A stretch of DNA of 64,000 bases from Vaginella massiliensis (lineage in GTDB: Bacteria; Bacteroidota; Bacteroidia; Flavobacteriales; Weeksellaceae), in assembly GCF_900089075.1 (NCBI RefSeq), contig NZ_LT593747.1, positions 261,238 to 325,237 on the forward strand. Direction: 5' to 3'. A model generated the notes under the pieces. It was not told where the DNA came from and made no database searches. It saw only the letters and a program-made list of their open reading frames with translations. A program made the position numbers and the translations under genes. How positions within the stretch are numbered: position 1 is the stretch's first letter; the number at the start of each line of letters is the position of its first letter. Shown piece after piece: positions 8,770-17,000 of this stretch.

Positions 8770-9555
8770 TTATTTGTTTAATGGGATGTATTTCTGTGGG
8801 TCTACAGCATTTCCGTTTAGCCAAAGTTCGAGATGCAAATGGGGACCCGTGGAAAGCTCACCCGTATTACCGACCGAACTTATGACTTCGCCTTGTTTCA
8901 CTTTTTCACCCATTTTCTTGAAAACGTCTAAATTGTGTTTGTAGACCGATATAAACGAGTTGTGATGATCGACCAAGATGACAAAACCAGTTTCGGGCGT
9001 CCAATCGGTGAAAATCACCGTTCCGTCTGCAATTACTTTTACAGGTTCGCCCGATTTAGATACGATATCCAAGCCGATATGATTTTCTTCTTTGTTGAAT
9101 TTTCCAGACACAAAACCCTCTACCGGCGCAACAAATGTTGTGTTGTTTTTCTTGTTTTTCGCTTCAATTTCTTTCAGCGTTTGTTCTTCTCGCGATTCGA
9201 TATCGATGAGCAAGGGCAAAATGTTTTTTTGTTGTAAAGGTTTCAAATCGTCATAAAATTTTTTCTGATTCGTCAAATCTCGATTGTAGAGTTCCAGATT
9301 TTTATTAGCCCTTTCCAATTTAGAAATTTGCATTTTTTGGTCTGCGATCAACGAGTCGTTTTGTGCGACAGTTTGCTGAAATTGATGAATATTTTTTCGA
9401 ACAATTTGGGTATAATAAAACAAGGCAGATATCAAAACCACGCTCAAAGCCAAGATTATTATACGATACACTTTAGAAATATCCAAGCCTGCAGAAACTT
9501 TAGTTTTTGATTCTGTATGCGTTGACGGTATGATATGCTGTTTCTGATCGTTCAT
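8770..9555 (-). CDS. M23-family peptidoglycan endopeptidase
   Basis: 261 residues. A single transmembrane anchor (about residues 30-50) is followed by a coiled coil (about 55-110) and an M23 (LytM) domain with metal ligands in HIGLDIV (His and Asp) and in HLHLELW, with NTGELSTGP between. These enzymes cut peptide cross-links in the cell wall. The architecture (anchor, coiled coil, LytM) matches the standard flavobacterial M23 protein usually found next to the GH3 gene, or resembles EnvC/NlpD-type regulators. All metal ligands are present, so it is probably active. Confidence 0.9.
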   Translation of the reverse strand: MNDQKQHIIPSTHTESKTKVSAGLDISKVYRIIILALSVVLISALFYYTQIVRKNIHQFQQTVAQNDSLIADQKMQISKLERANKNLELYNRDLTNQKKFYDDLKPLQQKNILPLLIDIESREEQTLKEIEAKNKKNNTTFVAPVEGFVSGKFNKEENHIGLDIVSKSGEPVKVIADGTVIFTDWTPETGFVILVDHHNSFISVYKHNLDVFKKMGEKVKQGEVISSVGNTGELSTGPHLHLELWLNGNAVDPQKYIPLNK

Positions 9556-9633
9556 AAATGCTTTACAAATATCCTAAATGTTTTATGAAATAAATACTTA
9601 GGATAACATTTTTTCAAATCTCACGTTTTTTAG

Positions 9634-9641
9634 TAGATTTG
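9634..9641 (+). promoter_or_regulatory. Probable -7 element of the SprE/PorW-like gene
   Basis: TAGATTTG matches the Bacteroidota -7 consensus TAnnTTTG, 14 bases before the ATG. No clear TTTG -33 box was seen at the usual distance. Confidence 0.5.
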
Positions 9642-9655
9642 CTTTTATTGATCTT

Positions 9656-12046
9656 ATGAAAAAAGTTTTACTCAGTTTAAGTGTTATTGCGGTTCTCGGA
9701 AGTTGTTCGGTAAAGAAAAACAATTTCAAAAATCGCACATTCCACAAGATGACATCATGGTACAATGCTTTGTTCAATGCCGAAGAAGAATTAGACAAAG
9801 TGAGAGAAGATCATCTCAAGACTTATGCCTACAATTGGAGTCAGATCTTGCCTGTAGATCCTGCTACGCATATCCCATACGAAAAAAAACAAACCCATAA
9901 TGTAAATCCGAACCAGCCAACAAAAGTGGTGACCCCAACAGGTTTGGATGCGGTGGAAGAAAAAGCCATGCGAGTGATCGAAAAGCATTCGATGATGATC
10001 AATGGAGTAGAACACAACACCATGATTGGTCGAGCGTATCTCTTGATGGGAAAGGCGCGTTATTACAAAAAAGAATATTTTGAAGCTCTGGATGCGCTCA
10101 ATTTCGTAAAAACTCAATTGCCCAATTCCAAATATGCCGAAGAAGCCAATGTTTACCTCACCTTGGCAGAACTAAAAGGAGGTAATTTTTATGAAGGGAG
10201 AGAGCAACTGGCGACCCTCTACGAAGAGGGCGTTTCGAAAAAGAATTTGCAATTAGAAGTTGCCAAGAATTTCGGGCAATACCTTATCGATACCCAAAAA
10301 TATGATTTGGCAACAGAAGTGCTTACCCACGCCGAAGCGCTTGCCAAAAATAGACAAGAAAAAGCCAGAATCAATTTCATTTTAGGACAATTATACGCCA
10401 AGTTAGACGGAAAAGAAGAAGAATCAAGAGCCCATTTTATGCGGGCTTACGAGCTGAAACCTGGCTACGACATGGAAATAAAATCGCAAATTGCCATCGC
10501 CGAAAATTATAAAAAAGCCATTCACAACTACGACGAATACAAAAATCATTTTACATCAATTGCCAAGAAACAAGTCTATAAATCGCGTGTAAACGAATTG
10601 GATTATGCCATTGCCAAAGTTGCACTGAAAAATGAAAACTTAGAAGAGGCAGAGCATTATCTGAAAAAAAGTTTGAGTGAGAAAGAAAATTTCGAGCCGT
10701 TTACGCGTTCTCGAGCCTACGAAGCTTATGGCGATTTGTATTTCGACAAAGGGAATTATCTGTATGCTACGGCTTATTACGATAGTGCGGTAACGCAAAA
10801 CGCTTTCGAAAACGAAAAAACACGAATCAATGTGCGCAACGAATCGTTGAAAAAGCTAATGGAAAAATACTATTTGGTGCAAAAAAACGATAGTATTCTG
10901 AAAATAGCTTCGATGACAAAAGAAGAGCAACAGACGTTTTTTCAGAAATATATCGACGATTTGAAGGCGAAAGAAGAACGCCAACGCCAATTAGAAGAAG
11001 AAATGCAAGCCAAAAACAATTCGTCTTCTGATTTTCTTTTCGGAAACAGACAAAGCAATTTTGCTTCGAATTTTGCCGACGAAAGTGGTAAATTTTACTT
11101 TTACAATGCAGGGTTGAAAGGCGAAGGAATCAATGAATTCAGACGAATTTGGGGAAATCAAACTTTGCGAGACAATTGGCGAAGCTCAGAAGGCGGAACA
11201 TCAGCTTTGGAACAACGTGAGTTGGAATTAACTGGAAAATTGGAAGAAGGAAATCCGAGACGATTCGAATTGGATTTTTATATCGAAAAAATTCCAACAC
11301 AAGCCAAAGTGCTCCACGATTTGAAAATCGAGCGAGATACAACAGAATTGTCGCTTGGGACAGCTTATTATGACCAGTTTCAGAACTCGAAATTGGCTTT
11401 GAATACGTTGGAACATTTGGTCGGTACACCACCCAAAAACATCGAGACCAAAGCCAACGCAATCTATCAGATGTATCGCATTGCAAAAGCCGAAAATCTT
11501 GCTTCGCAAGAGCAGTATAAAAATCAAATTCTCACCGAATTTCCGAATTCGCTCTACGCAGGCTATATCAACAATCCGATGGAAGATTATTTGACACCAG
11601 AAACCAAAGAAGCTCTGGCAGCATACGAAGTGGCTTATAACCTTTATCGCGATGGAAAATATGCCGAAGTAAAAACGAATGTAAAACGAGCGATTGAGCA
11701 ATTTCCGACCCAAATCATCATTGCAAAATTTGCCTTACTCAATGCTTATGCTGTTGGGAAATCAGAATCTGAAGAAAATTTCAAAAATGCATTAGAGGTA
11801 GTAGCGGTTGCCTATGAGGGAACAGATGAGGCGAAGCAAGCCAAACGATTGTTGGAGAAGTTGAAAGCTGGGAAGCAAGGAACAAATGCAAATGCGCAAA
11901 AAGAAAACGCGCCAAAGGCTAATACTATAAATACTCCCAAAATACCAGACGTCGAAGTGGAAGACAACAGCTTGATCACGCCCGATCGAAATCCGCTACA
12001 AGAACCGCAAATAGACACGAGTGGCTCTACAGATGAGTTCAGATAA
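9656..12046 (+). CDS. sprE: T9SS-associated TPR lipoprotein, SprE/PorW-like
   Basis: A 796-residue protein with a lipoprotein signal (MKKVLLSLSVIAVLGSC; lipid-modified Cys at residue 17) and many TPR helices across about residues 60-450 and 560-760. The N-terminal NRTFHKMTSWYNALFNAEEEL segment is typical of SprE/PorW, a T9SS lipoprotein reported to link the outer-membrane complex to the PorLM motor. The C-terminus is Asn/Pro-rich and probably disordered. Family assignment rests on N-terminal pattern and TPR layout; the presence of gldJ, porU and porV nearby supports it. A bidirectional terminator follows. Confidence 0.78.
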   Translation: MKKVLLSLSVIAVLGSCSVKKNNFKNRTFHKMTSWYNALFNAEEELDKVREDHLKTYAYNWSQILPVDPATHIPYEKKQTHNVNPNQPTKVVTPTGLDAVEEKAMRVIEKHSMMINGVEHNTMIGRAYLLMGKARYYKKEYFEALDALNFVKTQLPNSKYAEEANVYLTLAELKGGNFYEGREQLATLYEEGVSKKNLQLEVAKNFGQYLIDTQKYDLATEVLTHAEALAKNRQEKARINFILGQLYAKLDGKEEESRAHFMRAYELKPGYDMEIKSQIAIAENYKKAIHNYDEYKNHFTSIAKKQVYKSRVNELDYAIAKVALKNENLEEAEHYLKKSLSEKENFEPFTRSRAYEAYGDLYFDKGNYLYATAYYDSAVTQNAFENEKTRINVRNESLKKLMEKYYLVQKNDSILKIASMTKEEQQTFFQKYIDDLKAKEERQRQLEEEMQAKNNSSSDFLFGNRQSNFASNFADESGKFYFYNAGLKGEGINEFRRIWGNQTLRDNWRSSEGGTSALEQRELELTGKLEEGNPRRFELDFYIEKIPTQAKVLHDLKIERDTTELSLGTAYYDQFQNSKLALNTLEHLVGTPPKNIETKANAIYQMYRIAKAENLASQEQYKNQILTEFPNSLYAGYINNPMEDYLTPETKEALAAYEVAYNLYRDGKYAEVKTNVKRAIEQFPTQIIIAKFALLNAYAVGKSESEENFKNALEVVAVAYEGTDEAKQAKRLLEKLKAGKQGTNANAQKENAPKANTINTPKIPDVEVEDNSLITPDRNPLQEPQIDTSGSTDEFR

Positions 12047-12048
12047 TA

Positions 12049-12078
12049 AAAAAGCTTCAGTTTATTCTGAAGCTTTTT
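12049..12078. terminator. Bidirectional terminator between convergent genes
   Basis: The perfect 12-base stem AAAAAGCTTCAG / CTGAAGCTTTTT with a six-base loop serves both converging genes. The last codons of the deformylase-like gene lie inside it. Confidence 0.85.
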
Positions 12079-12736
12079 GCTCGTATAAAAGTTTGGTGTT
12101 TTTTTCGGCCAAATCAAATGTTTTTTGCTCCTGTTCTTTCAGACGATCTGGAAAAAGCTTGCCTAAGAGATGATCGTATTCGTGCTGAGCAATAACTGCT
12201 GTAAAACCTTCTAAAACTTCATCATAGAAATTCCCATTCAAATCGTAATACGTGATACGAACAGCCAAACTACGAATCACTTCGCCCGTAATATCGGGTA
12301 TAGAAAGACAACCTTCGCGGCCTTCTCGTTTGATGTCGGAATACCAAATGATTTTCGGATTGATGAAAAACTCGAATGGCGCAGACGCCTTGTCGAACCG
12401 TTGAATCCAAAAAGCATTGCGGTTAATTCCGATTTGTGGAGCAGCAATCCCAACACCTCTAGAGTCTTTATCCTGCACCGTCACCAACATACGTTCGGCG
12501 AGTTTTTTTGTCGCAGGATCTGTTGGGTTGAGATCTTGATTTTGAGCACGTAAAATTTTGTAATCAATAGCATTCGTTGTTTGTAAAACCCTGAATTTCA
12601 TTACGTTAGATTTTTGGTTAATCAATGCTAATTCGTTTTTGGTGTAATGTAAATGCTCAATCTCCATATTGGTGCTTTGAGCTTGAACAAAAAGTGCAGA
12701 TGTAATTGTCAATATAAAACCAATTTTTTTTATCAT
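12062..12736 (-). CDS. Peptide deformylase homologue with N-terminal signal peptide
   Basis: A 224-residue peptide deformylase family member with all three signature motifs: GVGIAAPQIG (94-103), EGCLS (141-145; the metal-binding Cys) and QHEYDHL (184-190; two His ligands and catalytic Glu). Classical deformylase removes the formyl group from nascent proteins in the cytosol. Here residues 1-20 (MIKKIGFILTITSALFVQAQ) look like a signal peptide, and about 70 extra residues precede motif 1, so the protein is probably periplasmic or envelope-bound. It would not then be the housekeeping enzyme. Its start overlaps the stop of the DoxX gene by four bases. Confidence 0.85.
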   Translation of the reverse strand: MIKKIGFILTITSALFVQAQSTNMEIEHLHYTKNELALINQKSNVMKFRVLQTTNAIDYKILRAQNQDLNPTDPATKKLAERMLVTVQDKDSRGVGIAAPQIGINRNAFWIQRFDKASAPFEFFINPKIIWYSDIKREGREGCLSIPDITGEVIRSLAVRITYYDLNGNFYDEVLEGFTAVIAQHEYDHLLGKLFPDRLKEQEQKTFDLAEKNTKLLYEQKASE

Positions 12737-13149
12737 TTTCTGTTGATTAAATAGTCTATTGAAATTCTTCCTGGTCCGCTTATCATCAAAGCCAAATAGT
12801 TCATCAGATAGAAAATTCCTAATTCTTTTTTTCCAAAATCATGCTCGGCGTGTACCACAAACACCGCAACAACCATGTTGATGATGAGCGGGATAAGTGC
12901 AGCTCTTGTCCACAAACCAAGGATTACAAAAAAAGCGCACACTACCTCTGCCAATACAGCCAGAATAAGGGAAAGCTCGGGGCTCAGCCCAAGAGGATCG
13001 CCAAATTGTATCGGGTCAGAAGAGATCAAGTTCATCAACTTTGGCATGCCGTGCGTCAACATCAATCCGCCAGCGCAAAACCTGATGATGAAAAAAGTCC
13101 AATTCACCTTGGTAGGATATTTTCCAACATAAAAAAATTTCATACGCAT
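12733..13149 (-). CDS. DoxX-family membrane protein
   Basis: 138 residues with four predicted transmembrane segments. The N-terminal half has the DoxX pattern (RFCAGGLMLTHGMPKL, about residues 24-39), followed by LAVLAEVVCAFFVILGLWTR. DoxX proteins are small quinone-related or redox-linked inner-membrane proteins with varied and often unknown roles. It is translationally coupled (ATGA overlap) to the exported deformylase-like gene. A second Met two codons downstream of the first is an equally good start. Confidence 0.85.
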   Translation of the reverse strand: MRMKFFYVGKYPTKVNWTFFIIRFCAGGLMLTHGMPKLMNLISSDPIQFGDPLGLSPELSLILAVLAEVVCAFFVILGLWTRAALIPLIINMVVAVFVVHAEHDFGKKELGIFYLMNYLALMISGPGRISIDYLINRK

Positions 13150-13253
13150 AATATTCTTCCCAAATATATTTCAATTCATAATTAATCAATCGTTGACTAC
13201 AAAAAAATGCACGAATTTTGAGAATTTGACGTTAAAAATATAAAATTAGAAAG

Positions 13254-14063
13254 ATGAAGAAAATATTAACACTCATTTTATGCGGATTTTCGATTTACGG
13301 ATTTTCACAAACCGATCTTGAAAAAAATGATTTGAGAGGAAAAATTAAAATGTTGGAAGAAAAAAAATCCAAAGCCATGATTCGAATGAATCATGTCGAA
13401 GGCTATCAGCAAGAATACCACAAGAAAGTAGACTATAACATTGCTGGATTTTTGGTTTCTGAACAGTTTTTTGATGAAAAAAATTTGCCAACTTATACCG
13501 CGACCTATACCTATGATAGCGATGGAAAGTTGAAAGCAAAGGATATGGATTCTTATAACAATTTTCTGAAAATTGACGAACGTTACGAATACGACGGCCA
13601 AACCATAACCATCAAAACTACCGAAAATGACGTGCCTGTGTTGGAGAAAAAATTGCTCTATGAAGGCTCCAATCTGGTAGAGGATAGAAGTAGAAATCTC
13701 GAAGAGGAAGATATTTTTATCAACGAAAAAAACGAATACAACGCCAAAAATCAATTGATAAAAAAAACGGTAGATTACGATAACGGAAAATATGAAATCA
13801 ACTATCGCTACAACGATTTGGGCTTGGTTGTAGAAGAAGAGATGAAAAGTGGAAATGCTTTGGTTTCTAAAAAAATAAGACAATTCAATGAAAAAGGCGA
13901 TATGACTGCCGAAAAGATGTTCGATAAAGATTTGAAACTGAAATACGACGTCTCGATACTGTACGAATACGATGCGCAAAACAATTGGGTAAAACGTACG
14001 CATTACAACGCAAACCTCGACGCACCAATCACCAACACAACAAGAAAGATTGTTTATTATTAA
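13254..14063 (+). CDS. Secreted protein with YD/RHS-like repeats
   Basis: 269 residues with a signal peptide (residues 1-18, ending YGFSQ). The rest is built from about ten short beta-rich repeats of roughly 20-25 residues, with cores such as YEYDGQ, NEYNAKNQLIKK, YRYNDLGLVV, FNEKGDM and YEYDAQNNWVKR. This resembles the YD repeats of RHS proteins but without a toxin domain or core cage. The protein is probably periplasmic or exported; no function can be assigned. Confidence 0.7.
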   Translation: MKKILTLILCGFSIYGFSQTDLEKNDLRGKIKMLEEKKSKAMIRMNHVEGYQQEYHKKVDYNIAGFLVSEQFFDEKNLPTYTATYTYDSDGKLKAKDMDSYNNFLKIDERYEYDGQTITIKTTENDVPVLEKKLLYEGSNLVEDRSRNLEEEDIFINEKNEYNAKNQLIKKTVDYDNGKYEINYRYNDLGLVVEEEMKSGNALVSKKIRQFNEKGDMTAEKMFDKDLKLKYDVSILYEYDAQNNWVKRTHYNANLDAPITNTTRKIVYY

Positions 14064-14168
14064 AAAAAAATTAACACCATCTTAAAGATTTTATAAATTA
14101 ATCGAACAGCAACGTTTCGGCAACATATTTGAAATTATTCAGGATGAGAATTTAAAAACTAAATATTT

Positions 14169-14564
14169 ATGAAAAATGTAATGAAATTTTTAGGAATATG
14201 TTTATTTGCAATTTTTGCTTTTTCGTTTGTATCGTGTTCAGATGACGACGATCCAGCAGATAATGATTTTTTCATCGGGAGTTATACAGGTAGCATAGGA
14301 TTTAATGACACGGCCAACGAAGATTTACCAATTGCAAGTACAGATGGTAGAGTAACAGTAGTGAAAATCGGAGACAAATACAACTTCGATTTCAGTAATG
14401 GTATTCCATCTGTTACTGGGATCGAATTTCGTAAGGATGGTGACAATTCTTGGATCAATGTAGACGGAACAGATATCAGCTACATCCGAATCAATGCAAA
14501 AAAATTGACCATGTTTTACAACAAAGGTACAAGAACTTGGACTGCCAATGTAGAGCGTAAATAA
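14169..14564 (+). CDS. Small hypothetical lipoprotein
   Basis: 131 residues with a lipoprotein signal and lipobox FVSC (Cys at residue 23), directly followed by an acidic DDDD stretch that in Bacteroidota often marks surface-exposed lipoproteins. The remainder (about 90 residues) looks like one small beta-rich domain. No family was recognised. A strong terminator follows. Confidence 0.7.
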   Translation: MKNVMKFLGICLFAIFAFSFVSCSDDDDPADNDFFIGSYTGSIGFNDTANEDLPIASTDGRVTVVKIGDKYNFDFSNGIPSVTGIEFRKDGDNSWINVDGTDISYIRINAKKLTMFYNKGTRTWTANVERK

Positions 14565-14586
14565 AGATGTGAAATAAAAAAGTAAT

Positions 14587-14616
14587 GAAGCCTTCATCAT
14601 GTGAAGGCTTCTTTTA
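14587..14616 (+). terminator. Rho-independent terminator
   Basis: A perfect ten-base stem (GAAGCCTTCA / TGAAGGCTTC) with a five-base loop is followed by a T-rich run. It separates the small lipoprotein gene from ffh. Confidence 0.88.
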
Positions 14617-14666
14617 TTTCTGAATGTCCATCGCCCAACGAACTGGATTATTTTTGAGAGAATTAT

Positions 14667-14674
14667 TATATTTG
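14667..14674 (+). promoter_or_regulatory. Probable -7 element of ffh
   Basis: TATATTTG matches TAnnTTTG exactly, 26 bases before the ffh ATG. A TTTTTG lies only about ten bases upstream, too close for a normal -33 box. Confidence 0.55.
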
Positions 14675-14699
14675 CACAACTTAGAAATTTAAGAAAAAA

Positions 14700-16076
14700 A
14701 TGTTTCAGAATCTTCAAGATAAATTAGACAAGGCACTACATACACTGAAAGGTAAAGGACAAATTACAGAAGTGAACGTTGCCGAAACGGTGAAAGAGGT
14801 GAGAAGAGCCTTGGTTGATGCCGATGTAAGCTATAAAGTTGCAAAAGAATTTACTGATACTGTACGTAAAAATGCTATAGGTCAGAATGTACTCACTTCG
14901 CTGAATCCAAGTCAGTTGATGGTAAAAATTGTACACGACGAATTGGTCGCTTTGATGGGTGGAGAACATTCAGAATTGACGATTACAGGAAATCCGGCCA
15001 TCATCTTGATTGCAGGTTTGCAAGGTTCTGGTAAAACAACTTTTTCGGGTAAACTAGCGAATTATCTAAAGACGAAGAAAACCAAAAAGCCATTGTTGGT
15101 TGCAGGCGACGTTTACCGTCCGGCTGCAATCGATCAATTGAAAGTGCTTGGTGAGCAAGTAGGAGTTGAAGTTTTTTCAGATGAAGGAAATAAAAATCCG
15201 GTAGAAATTGCTCAAAAAGCATTGGCTCAAGCAAAACAAAACGGAAACAATGTACTTATCATCGATACCGCCGGTCGACTGGCTGTAGACCAAGAAATGA
15301 TGGACGAAATACGTCGAGTACACCAAGCAATGCAACCAACAGAAACATTGTTTGTAGTAGACTCGATGACGGGTCAAGATGCGGTGAACACTGCCAAAGC
15401 CTTCAATGATGTGTTGGATTATGATGGCGTTGTTTTGACCAAATTAGACGGTGATACACGAGGAGGAGCAGCATTGACGATAAAAACAGTAGTAGACAAA
15501 CCCATAAAATTCATCTCGACAGGCGAGAAGATGGAAGCCTTAGACATTTTCTATCCTGCCCGTATGGCCGATCGTATTTTGGGCATGGGTGACGTTGTAT
15601 CTTTGGTAGAGCGCGCTCAAGAACAATTCGATGAAGAAGAGGCAAAACGATTACAGAAAAAAATCGCAAAAAATAGTTTCGATTTTGATGACTTTCTAAA
15701 ACAAATCCAGCAAATCAAACGCATGGGGAACATGAAAGATTTGATTGGCATGATACCAGGTGCTGGTAAAGCGATGAAGGATGTCGATATAAATGATGAT
15801 GCATTCAAAGGTGTAGAGGCCATCATCTATTCGATGACTCCAGCAGAAAGAAAAAATCCTAAACTGATCGATAATTCGCGCAAAAAAAGAATTGCGAATG
15901 GTTCTGGAACAAGCATTCAAGAAGTGAATCAATTGTTGAAACAATTCTCAGAAATGGGTAAAATGATGAAGTTCATGAATTCATCACAAGGAAAACGCAT
16001 GATGGAAATGATGTCTAAAAATATGCCTGCCGATGGTAGTTTGCCAAAATTACCCGGAGGTTTTCCTAAGTTCTAA
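14700..16076 (+). CDS. ffh: Signal recognition particle protein Ffh
   Basis: 458 residues, normal for Ffh. The N domain is followed by the GTPase (G) domain with GLQGSGKTT (106-114), DTAGRLAVD and TKLDGDTRGG, then a Met-rich M domain (MGNMKDLIGMIPGAGK; SEMGKMMKFMNS; RMMEMMSKNM) that binds 4.5S RNA and signal sequences. It delivers nascent membrane and exported proteins to FtsY and SecYEG. A -7 element of its own and a downstream terminator indicate a single-gene unit. Confidence 0.97.
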   Translation: MFQNLQDKLDKALHTLKGKGQITEVNVAETVKEVRRALVDADVSYKVAKEFTDTVRKNAIGQNVLTSLNPSQLMVKIVHDELVALMGGEHSELTITGNPAIILIAGLQGSGKTTFSGKLANYLKTKKTKKPLLVAGDVYRPAAIDQLKVLGEQVGVEVFSDEGNKNPVEIAQKALAQAKQNGNNVLIIDTAGRLAVDQEMMDEIRRVHQAMQPTETLFVVDSMTGQDAVNTAKAFNDVLDYDGVVLTKLDGDTRGGAALTIKTVVDKPIKFISTGEKMEALDIFYPARMADRILGMGDVVSLVERAQEQFDEEEAKRLQKKIAKNSFDFDDFLKQIQQIKRMGNMKDLIGMIPGAGKAMKDVDINDDAFKGVEAIIYSMTPAERKNPKLIDNSRKKRIANGSGTSIQEVNQLLKQFSEMGKMMKFMNSSQGKRMMEMMSKNMPADGSLPKLPGGFPKF

Positions 16077-16100
16077 AATTTAGAAAAAGTACTACATCAT

Positions 16101-16131
16101 AAAAAAATCCACTCAACGAGTGGATTTTTTT
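16101..16131. terminator. Bidirectional terminator
   Basis: AAAATCCACTC / GAGTGGATTTT with a three-base loop and flanking A and T runs lies between converging ffh and the flavin reductase gene. Confidence 0.88.
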
Positions 16132-16951
16132 AATCTTTTAGAATTTGCCAAGCTTCATCAATTTTATTTTGCAACAACATTTCTTTGGCTTTTTGATGTA
16201 TAGCTTTGTCATCAGAAAAACGATTTCCTTCTAATTTTTCTACATTTGCCAACATTCCTAAATCATTGCCACTAAGTATTTTACTGTTTTTTATTTCAAG
16301 TGGTAGTTGATCTATTCCTATGCCTTTTGTTGCCAAAGGTTTTGGAACTTCGAACAAGTTTTCGGCGTTATTTCGAGCATAATAATTACGACCTAATCGC
16401 GCAACTAAATCTAATTTCTTTTGATCGAGATTGCCGTCTTGATCTAAAAATTCTTCTCGAATATGAATTTTCTTCACCTCGCAAATCACCAAATTTCCAG
16501 AACCACCTTCATTGCCAAGCGATTTTACTTCTTGTACCTTGCATTCGAAATTTACGGGGCATTCAACTATTAATTTCGGTTTTACCAAATCAGCGTCTTC
16601 CATGGTCAAGCCCGATTTTACAAATTCATTAACTCCTAAATCATATTCGGTAGACGATAACGAAACTTGCTGTACCATGTCGTAATTCACAATTCCGATC
16701 ACGACTTCTGGCACTTCTAATACATTTTCTAAAGTATGTTTAGTGGTGTTGTCTCGCACTCGACGCGATGGTGAAAAAATTACAATTGGCGGAACCGTTG
16801 AAAACATATTGAAAAAGCTGAAAGGTGAGAGGTTGGGATGTCCTTCTTTATCTACAGTCGAAGCCAATGCTATTGGCCTTGGTGCAATGGCAGTTTGCAT
16901 AATTTGCTGTAAAAGCACAGCTGGTGTTTCTGATGGTATAACGGTTTTCAT
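16130..16951 (-). CDS. Flavin reductase-family protein (FMN-binding)
   Basis: 273 residues of the flavin reductase/flavoredoxin family. The FMN-binding split-barrel core spans about residues 20-180, with IAPRPIALASTVD (17-29), NLSPFSFFNMFS and PPIVIFSPSRRVRD. It is last in the tyrosine-catabolism string, 49 bases after fahA. Its reaction is not obvious: the two ring-cleaving steps here use non-haem iron, not reduced flavin. It may serve another oxygenase or carry out a side reduction. Confidence 0.85.
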   Translation of the reverse strand: MKTVIPSETPAVLLQQIMQTAIAPRPIALASTVDKEGHPNLSPFSFFNMFSTVPPIVIFSPSRRVRDNTTKHTLENVLEVPEVVIGIVNYDMVQQVSLSSTEYDLGVNEFVKSGLTMEDADLVKPKLIVECPVNFECKVQEVKSLGNEGGSGNLVICEVKKIHIREEFLDQDGNLDQKKLDLVARLGRNYYARNNAENLFEVPKPLATKGIGIDQLPLEIKNSKILSGNDLGMLANVEKLEGNRFSDDKAIHQKAKEMLLQNKIDEAWQILKD

Positions 16952-17000
16952 AAAATGTTACATTTTTTCTTGAGTGTTTTTCGTTGGATGATGGAAAGGA

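Noticed and set aside
13305-14003. A 232-codon minus-strand frame rich in Phe and Ile
   Set aside because: It lies entirely opposite the YD-repeat gene and its Phe/Ile-rich composition follows from reverse-reading Lys/Glu-rich codons.
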